From assembly GCA_022432975.1 (NCBI GenBank), contig CM039502.1, positions 18,795,453-18,859,452 on the forward strand: a DNA stretch of 64,000 nucleotides, read 5' to 3'. Shown piece by piece: positions 58,595 to 64,000 of this stretch. The translations under genes were made by a program, and so were the position numbers. The stretch is from Begonia masoniana. Taxonomy: Eukaryota; Streptophyta; Magnoliopsida; Cucurbitales; Begoniaceae. How positions within the stretch are numbered: position 1 is the stretch's first letter; the number at the start of each line of letters is the position of its first letter. The notes below the pieces were generated by a model. The model did not search any database. It was given only the letters and a program-made list of their open reading frames with translations, and was not told the origin of the DNA.

Positions 58595-59695
58595 CTGCCG
58601 TCGGGTTGTTATTCGATAGAGTTTCGAAGCTGGGCGGCAAAGGAGCAATACGATCAAGATATGGGAATTCGCTCCATTTTTTACAGGAAGACTGCCAACT
58701 TCAGCGGTTGGGAGTGTTTGGGGATCAAGGAGATGTTTTGCGACCGAATTGTTCGTCTGTTTTATGTGAACATGCGAAGTGCAGGGAAGACGGGTCATTT
58801 GATGACGTACCTTTCCGGCACAGACATCACCGTAAATGCAGAAGTCATCAATGAGCTACTCGGATTTAGTATTGAGGACGCCAAGCAATATTATCACGCT
58901 TCCAGACAGTGTGAATTTGTCAGCACAGAAGAGGGGCTAAGCTTCATGCGGCAAATCCACTGTAATTCGGAGATTGTCGGGTTCGTGAAGCCGAGATCGA
59001 AAGACTTGAATGTCAAAGCTCGGGTTATTCACAACCTCATCAGCCACACCATCCTTCCGAGGGATGGACACAAAGATCTTGTTAGCTGGATGGATCTCTA
59101 TGTGATGCAGAAGCTCTACACCTGCCAACTGTTGGACCCAGGGTACATGATTGTGGGTCACATGCAAGAGATAGGGCGAACGAAGAACAAGAATCTGCCG
59201 TATGAGACCTTGATTTGGAAGATCCTACAGCGAGCTCAGATTCAGCCTCCAGTCGGAGAGCAGCTACGAGCCCACAGATCTATCGATGTATTTGACAGGA
59301 CTCATTTGACTCGAATGGGTCTAGTCGAAGTCGACGGGTCTTGGATGCCCAAGGGTCATCCCGGAGCTTCCACATCTCGGGATGTTCCGATAGAGGACGC
59401 CCCCGCCCCCGAGGATGACCCCGCCCCAGCCCCCGATGATGCCCCATACCCCCACGAGCCTAGTATGTATAGTTATCTTGTCGATATGAGACAGAGTATG
59501 CATCAGAGGATGAATGAGATGCATGACAGGTTGGATCGGAGGTTGGATGCGCTGCAGGACAGGTGGGATCAGAGATGGGACATCCTGGAGGAAAGGCAGG
59601 AGTTGATCAAATTGTCCCAATTGCGGATCGAAGACTCCATCGAGCGTTGGCATCGAGGCGGCGATGGGGGCGACAATCCCCCACCCTTACTGTAG
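58595..59695 (+). CDS. MULE accessory gene: putative plant transposon protein domain
   Basis: Open from 58595; the first ATG in frame is 58661, giving 344 residues, but reading FRSWAAKEQYDQD just upstream of it looks like part of the domain. An upstream ATG at 58505 (MPPRMFIGRK) is in the same frame but separated by stops at 58571 and 58592. Residues 1-210 resemble the putative plant transposon protein domain (about PF20167), with LFYVNM, VINELLGF, RVIHNLISHTILPR and DLYVMQKLY. A Pro/Ala/Asp-rich linker (about 235-265) and a heptad-like coiled coil (RMNEMHDRLDRRLDALQDRW) follow. Such domains occur in many plant transposons with no known reaction. The accessory role is inferred from its place inside the element. 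Confidence 0.7.
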   Translation: MPSGCYSIEFRSWAAKEQYDQDMGIRSIFYRKTANFSGWECLGIKEMFCDRIVRLFYVNMRSAGKTGHLMTYLSGTDITVNAEVINELLGFSIEDAKQYYHASRQCEFVSTEEGLSFMRQIHCNSEIVGFVKPRSKDLNVKARVIHNLISHTILPRDGHKDLVSWMDLYVMQKLYTCQLLDPGYMIVGHMQEIGRTKNKNLPYETLIWKILQRAQIQPPVGEQLRAHRSIDVFDRTHLTRMGLVEVDGSWMPKGHPGASTSRDVPIEDAPAPEDDPAPAPDDAPYPHEPSMYSYLVDMRQSMHQRMNEMHDRLDRRLDALQDRWDQRWDILEERQELIKLSQLRIEDSIERWHRGGDGGDNPPPLL

Positions 59696-60151
59696 TTTAG
59701 TTCATGTTGTTTATTTCTTGTAATTTATTTTCTTGTTGATTTTCTTGTCATGTACTCTTTATTTTAGTTTATTGTAATTTACTCTTTAGTTGATTATTGT
59801 TACGTAGTTTAATTTTAATTTAGTTTAGGTTATTGGTTTACTAGATCTGGTTGTTGGGTATATTTGTGCAATCTGAATATGCAGGAATTGTTTGAAGATA
59901 GCTATGAGGGAGTTATAAAACAAACGAAATGCTGTCAAATTTTGTTTTTAAATTTAATTATCATTAATAAACTATTTATTAATGAAATAATTAAAGAACA
60001 TAATTAAAATTAAATAAATAAATTATTAATAAATCTATTATTTTTCTTTTTATTTGTTTTAATTTTTAATTTTATTTCCTAAATAAAAGGAATAAAATTA
60101 GAATGATATAAATATACTTGTAACGGTTACTTACAACATAATTAATAATAG
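59696..60151. other. MULE spacer between convergent genes
   Basis: AT-rich, no coding region. It probably provides the 3' UTRs of the accessory gene and transposase. Confidence 0.6.
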
Positions 60152-62277
60152 TCAATTATTTCTGCGTCGGCCCCGTGTCGCAGATTCCTGCGTCCCTTCA
60201 GCTGTGTTGAATCCCATAAACGTGTCTTCAGTAGCAGCTCTTGAAGTAGATCCCCAGTGAGGAAAAGTGCGACTATTGTGCCTCTTTTGTCGACATATAC
60301 TGCACGTCATCTTTGAGTTCTGCCTACTTATTGTCGAACTCGATGGCTCGTTGACATCCCGAACTCTTGTCTTCTTTGGCCTACCAGGTTGTCGAAATCT
60401 TCTCGGCAGGATGAGTTACTTCACATCTGCCACTACCGGCCACATTTAATTGCCGCTCACGGGTCGTATAAACTGTGAGTACATCTGCAGGTAGGTCACC
60501 CGGTGGTAGCATGGATGCACGTAATTTTCTGGTGCCATTCTCACGAACTGGATACATTGAATGACATGGACACACGAAATTCCAGTACGCATCCACCTAG
60601 TGCAGTTACACATACGTGTATTCATGTCAACTGTATATTGTTCGTAGCCGTTAGTCACCTCAAATTGTGCATCTCCCGCAAGCTGAGCACTCCAATGTTG
60701 AGCTGTCATTCCTATCTTGCAAAGCTTATCCTTGATCTTGGGACACAGGAGGTCTGTTGATTGGGCTAACTTCTCAAATTTTTTGACGATGCGAGTCATC
60801 ATACACTTTCGAATCAGCTCGAACATGGTCAAGATCGGCTTGTCCCTCACAGGTAGTAGAAGTGCATTGAATGACTTGCTCAAATTATTCAGCCCCATTT
60901 CGCACTTGAGGACCCAAGAGAAGGCATGAGAAGCCCAATATTTAGGCTCTTCTACTCGTAGCCAGGCGTGGGCATCTGGCCTAAGTTGAAATAATTTGCT
61001 CATTTTCGTGGTTGAAATGATACTCTGTCGGTGCCCTAGCCGCACTCCACATCGCATCTCGGTATGCTCTGCCCCAAAACAGAGATTTGAAGTTTGCGTA
61101 CATATGCCGGAGGCAGAACCGCTGCTTGAAATCTTTCAATTCATTTTCCACGGCATTCAACAACCCCTGAAATTTCAAGAAAAAAAATTAATTAATTAAT
61201 TAATTAAATTAAATGTAAAAATCACAATTAGAAATGTATTATACCTTTTGTCGATCAGAAATAAATGTCCATCCGCCTCCCTCGCCAAGGTTCAGGTCTC
61301 GCTTCAGGTGATGCAAAAACCACGTCAATGTGTCCTCAGACTCTCTTTCGACATTGGCAACCGCAACGGGATATATTCCATCGTTGCCATCAATACTCAT
61401 GGCTGTGAGTAATTGTCCGGGACACGACCCTTTCAGATGACAATCGTCCAAACAGATAACAGGTCTTCCAAACTGCAACAAACCTGCCTTGCACGTAGCC
61501 ATGCACAGATACATTCTTTGATATGTCCACGTGTCAGAATCCACCTCGTAAGCATGTATGTATAACGAACTACTCAGATTTGATCTATCAATTTCAGCTG
61601 CGTACGACCAGACTTGCTTGTATTGTTCGTCGCCGCTGCCTTCGTTACGTGTTCGAGCTATACTTCTTGCTCTTTTTGCAATATTGGACATAATGTTGAC
61701 AGCGAAATCCTTCCTGACTGTCTCGATGATGGAAGAGATTTCCCACGTAGGTTGATTTTTAAACCTGTCAAGATAATGATCTGCAAGATATTTTGCTCGA
61801 GCGTTTGGATTCTCAACTACCCTCGCACAATTGTGAGAATCGATAAAACTCTTTATTTGATAAGTTTCCTTGTCTTGCATCCGCGACGCATGCAGTTGCC
61901 ATGCACAACCTTCTACGCATTTAGCCGTCAGTCGTCGTTTGTCGCATTGAGGGAATTTGATGCCATAACCATTTTGCAACGAATAGTCGTGTATTTCGGC
62001 TTTAATTTCCTGTATATAACTATATTTTTTCCCCAAATAAAAACTTAATGAGATTTCTTCATGTACCGGTCCACTTTCCACCTCATCATCATCCGACCCA
62101 GTCGATGTTCGAAGCTCCTCGTCAAGAGTTCTGGAGGTCGACTACACCTCTATATCTTCGTCTCCACCTACGTGATCGTTCGCCATAAGCAGGAGTCGCG
62201 TAAGTATACCAATTGATATCGACATCAAAGCTTGTTGTCTCGTTTGAATCGGTCGCTCGAATTGAAATATCATCCAT
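60152..62277 (-). pseudogene. MURA-type transposase of the MULE, decayed
   Basis: The minus-strand reading starts at an ATG at 62277 (MDDISIRATD), then shifts frame near 62150. It then gives the DNA-binding zinc domain (KCVEGCAWQLH, DSHNC) and the DDE core (first D in LDDCHLKG; second in ISDRQK). A GT-AG intron (61244-61167) follows, then the FCLRHMYANF helix, a frameshift near 61020-61040 and a SWIM finger (CNCTRWMRTGISCVHVI). After stops at 60446-60448 and 60416-60418 the same frame continues with GRPKKTRVRD and a zinc knuckle CSICRQKRHNSRTFP, whose last Cys position is Phe, to a TGA at 60152. Order and size fit MURA/MULE transposases. Two shifts and two stops mean it is not functional. Confidence 0.87.
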
Positions 62278-62319
62278 CGTCGTCGCTAGTATCAGAAAAT
62301 TCTCGAAAGCAAGATAGTA

Positions 62320-63039
62320 TTTGAGAAGCGTTAGAGAAATCAAGAAGAAAAGATAAGAGTGGTTTGAGGTATGAGAAGAGGAGGGGAGAGGGCCTTTAAA
62401 TAGGTCTAGAGAACGGGTACCCGTTCTCTAATAACGGGCACCCGTTCTCAGGAGTTCAGCCCGTGATCCAGCCAATAATGGATCACAGGTCTGACAGACG
62501 ACGGGTACCCGTTCTCTGATAACGGGCACCCGTTCTCAGCATTTCAGCCCGTGATCCAACCAATAATGGATCACGGGTCTGACAGAAGACGGGTTGCCGC
62601 ATCAAGAGAACAGAAACCCGTTCTCCTGTCAGGGGCTTTTCAGAGGGTGAAGACCCTGCGTGCACGTGCGCTTCACGTTCTCGGGGGGTCTTCACCCTGT
62701 GAAATGCCCCCGAGGGGAGAACGAGTTGCCTCGTGGTGCGAACAGAAACCCGTTCTCCTGTTAGAGGGTGAAGACCCCCCGAGAACGTGTGGCGCACGTG
62801 CACGGGGGGGGGGGGGGGGTATTCACCCTCTGAAAAGCCCCCGACAGGAGAACGGATTTCCGTCCTAATGATGCGGCAACCCGTTTTCTTCATATCACTC
62901 CCCGCGGATGGTACACGGTTTGCCGCGAAGCCATTTTTTCTCCATTTGGTAAACTTCGAGCCATTTTTCGCACAAATTCAAAGTTCAATCCATTTTTTGC
63001 ATTCCACCGATAATACAGTCCATTTTTTGCATTTTACCT
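62320..63039 (-). repeat. Right terminal inverted repeat of the MULE
   Basis: Reverse complement of 56829-57480, with an extra roughly 110-bp tandem copy of the segment containing GGATCACGGGCTGAA and GAACGGGTACCCGTTC (62410-62580). It has a TATA-like TATTTAAA (about 62394-62402, minus) driving the transposase and a run of about 15 G at 62804-62818. It ends GCATTTTACCT next to the 9-bp duplication. Confidence 0.92.
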
Positions 63040-63048
63040 AAATTTTAA

Positions 63049-64000
63049 TTAGATCTAGTCAAAATATTAAAATTTTATATATTGATATTTGAATCGTAAA
63101 ATTTATTTGTATTTTAATTTTTGATCAGATGAATTTTTCATCTGTGTGGTTTGTTTTTGGAAAGATTTTCTACTTAAATTTAAGTGTCTTTGATTTTTTG
63201 CGTTTATTTTTTATTTTTTATTTTTTATTTTTTATTATCAATGTTCGATTCTCAACGTAAGTGTTTACTCATGATAAGTACATCTTGACCCATGATAAAT
63301 ACATGGTGTATTAGACAGTTTGACGTGGTTTGGCTTTAATTGAGTATCATTTTGATTCCTAACTCATTATCATCGTGGAAGAGAATCAAGGCTTCGTTTA
63401 GGGTTTACTTACCAGTAATGATAATGGACGGTGAAGATTTACCCAATAAATTCATCATCTGGCCCCACCCTTACTTAGGGTTTGATTGAACCATCCTGTC
63501 CACTACTAAGGGAATATTTAATGTTGAGCTGCGATTATACCAATCTGTCCCCATCTGATTTCTTATTTTTCATCAAATATAGATACATGTTTTGTTTTTC
63601 GGTATCCTAATTCACGAAGACTTCTCAGTTTTAAATCGGTCGGTGTGAAAATCATGATACAAGATATGCTTGTTCAAGATAATGGTGGTAGGGTTGGGAC
63701 TCTTTGGATGATGCTCGGCCTCGAGTTCGATTAACTCATTGTTGTGGATATCACTAGCGTTGGTGACAACTTTGAGTGATATTGTTATGGTATAAGATAG
63801 TGAAATAAATCTGAACTTTATTGTTGTGATTTATTGCTAAATAGAAATAGTGAACTTAAATTATTCATGTAGTCTACTAGTCTAGTTGAGAGCGTAAAAC
63901 TTGACACAAATGTGGATTCATTGACAAAATAAATATAATATTTGTTCGTAACATTTAGAATTTATTGAAGGTCATATTATTTGTGCAATCTTTAAATCTT
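63049..64000. other. Intergenic, AT-rich, no gene seen
   Basis: Right flank of the MULE. A (TTTTTTA)n microsatellite lies at about 63205-63237. No coding region, RNA gene or transposon end was recognised up to the window edge. Confidence 0.6.

Larger units (their letters stand above)
56829..63039. mobile_element. Mutator-like element (MULE), 6211 bp, with an accessory gene
   Basis: It is flanked by the perfect 9-bp duplication AAATTTTAA (56820-56828 and 63040-63048), the hallmark of Mutator transposition. Long terminal inverted repeats are at 56829-57480 and 62320-63039, starting GGGTAAAATGCAAAAAATAG and its mate. Inside are a truncated transposase start on the plus strand (57481-57741), an accessory gene on the plus strand (58595-59695) and a decayed transposase on the minus strand (60152-62277), convergent with the accessory gene. 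The perfect target duplication suggests recent insertion, while the transposase lesions suggest it was mobilised in trans or decayed since. Confidence 0.95.

Noticed and set aside
62122..62160. A small intron joining the first transposase frame to the second
   Set aside because: Available donor and acceptor are under 20 bp apart, too short for a plant intron; a 1-base frameshift fits better.
62483..62893. 136-residue frame on the minus strand in the MULE end
   Set aside because: It lies wholly in the terminal inverted repeat with its palindromes and G run; the mirror copy at the left end is not conserved as protein.

Overview
This window is nuclear DNA of a flowering plant, most likely a eudicot. 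The evidence is spliced genes with GT/GC-AG introns, chromodomain-bearing Ty3/gypsy retrotransposons, a Mutator-like DNA transposon with 9-bp target duplications, and plant-specific genes. The species cannot be fixed from sequence alone; a cucurbit is a low-confidence guess from the style of the repeats.

Positions 1-41094 are almost pure nested LTR retrotransposon. Element A (minus strand, LTRs of about 2.66 kb) is the scaffold. It runs from 3287 to 41094 and was interrupted by later insertions, each flanked by a perfect 5-bp target duplication. Element B (7301-18776) sits in A's pol and itself carries solo LTR C (11115-13559). Solo LTR F (20711-23517) sits between A's gag and protease. Element D (26209-39728) sits inside A's right LTR and itself carries solo LTR E (30801-33349). 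A further element, Z (plus strand, only its 3' end in view, 1-3286), abuts A's left LTR. All coding parts belong to chromoviruses of Tekay/Del type (gag with CCHC knuckle, protease, RT, RNase H, integrase, chromodomain). All are now broken by stops, frameshifts or insertions. D's right LTR contains a 1-kb array of 28 copies of a 35-bp unit.

Positions 41095-54383 are the genic island. It holds a SWIM+RING zinc-finger gene (plus), a damaged tandem second copy of it, a five-exon gene for a plant unc-13 homologue (DUF810/MUN family, minus, about 991 aa), and a six-exon gene for carotenoid cleavage dioxygenase 8 (CCD8, strigolactone biosynthesis, minus, 547 aa). The tandem duplication at 41.6-44.7 kb carries the 3' end of the unc-13 gene with it and has an LTR fragment at its junction.

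Positions 54384-56828 are AT-rich intergenic DNA with degenerate copies of a TRIM-like repeat. Positions 56829-63039 are one Mutator-like element with 9-bp target duplications, about 0.65-0.72-kb terminal inverted repeats, a decayed MURA-type transposase, an accessory gene of the putative plant transposon protein type, and a second, truncated copy of the transposase DNA-binding domain placed directly behind the duplicated terminal promoter. Positions 63049-64000 show no gene. No tRNA, rRNA or CRISPR array was seen.
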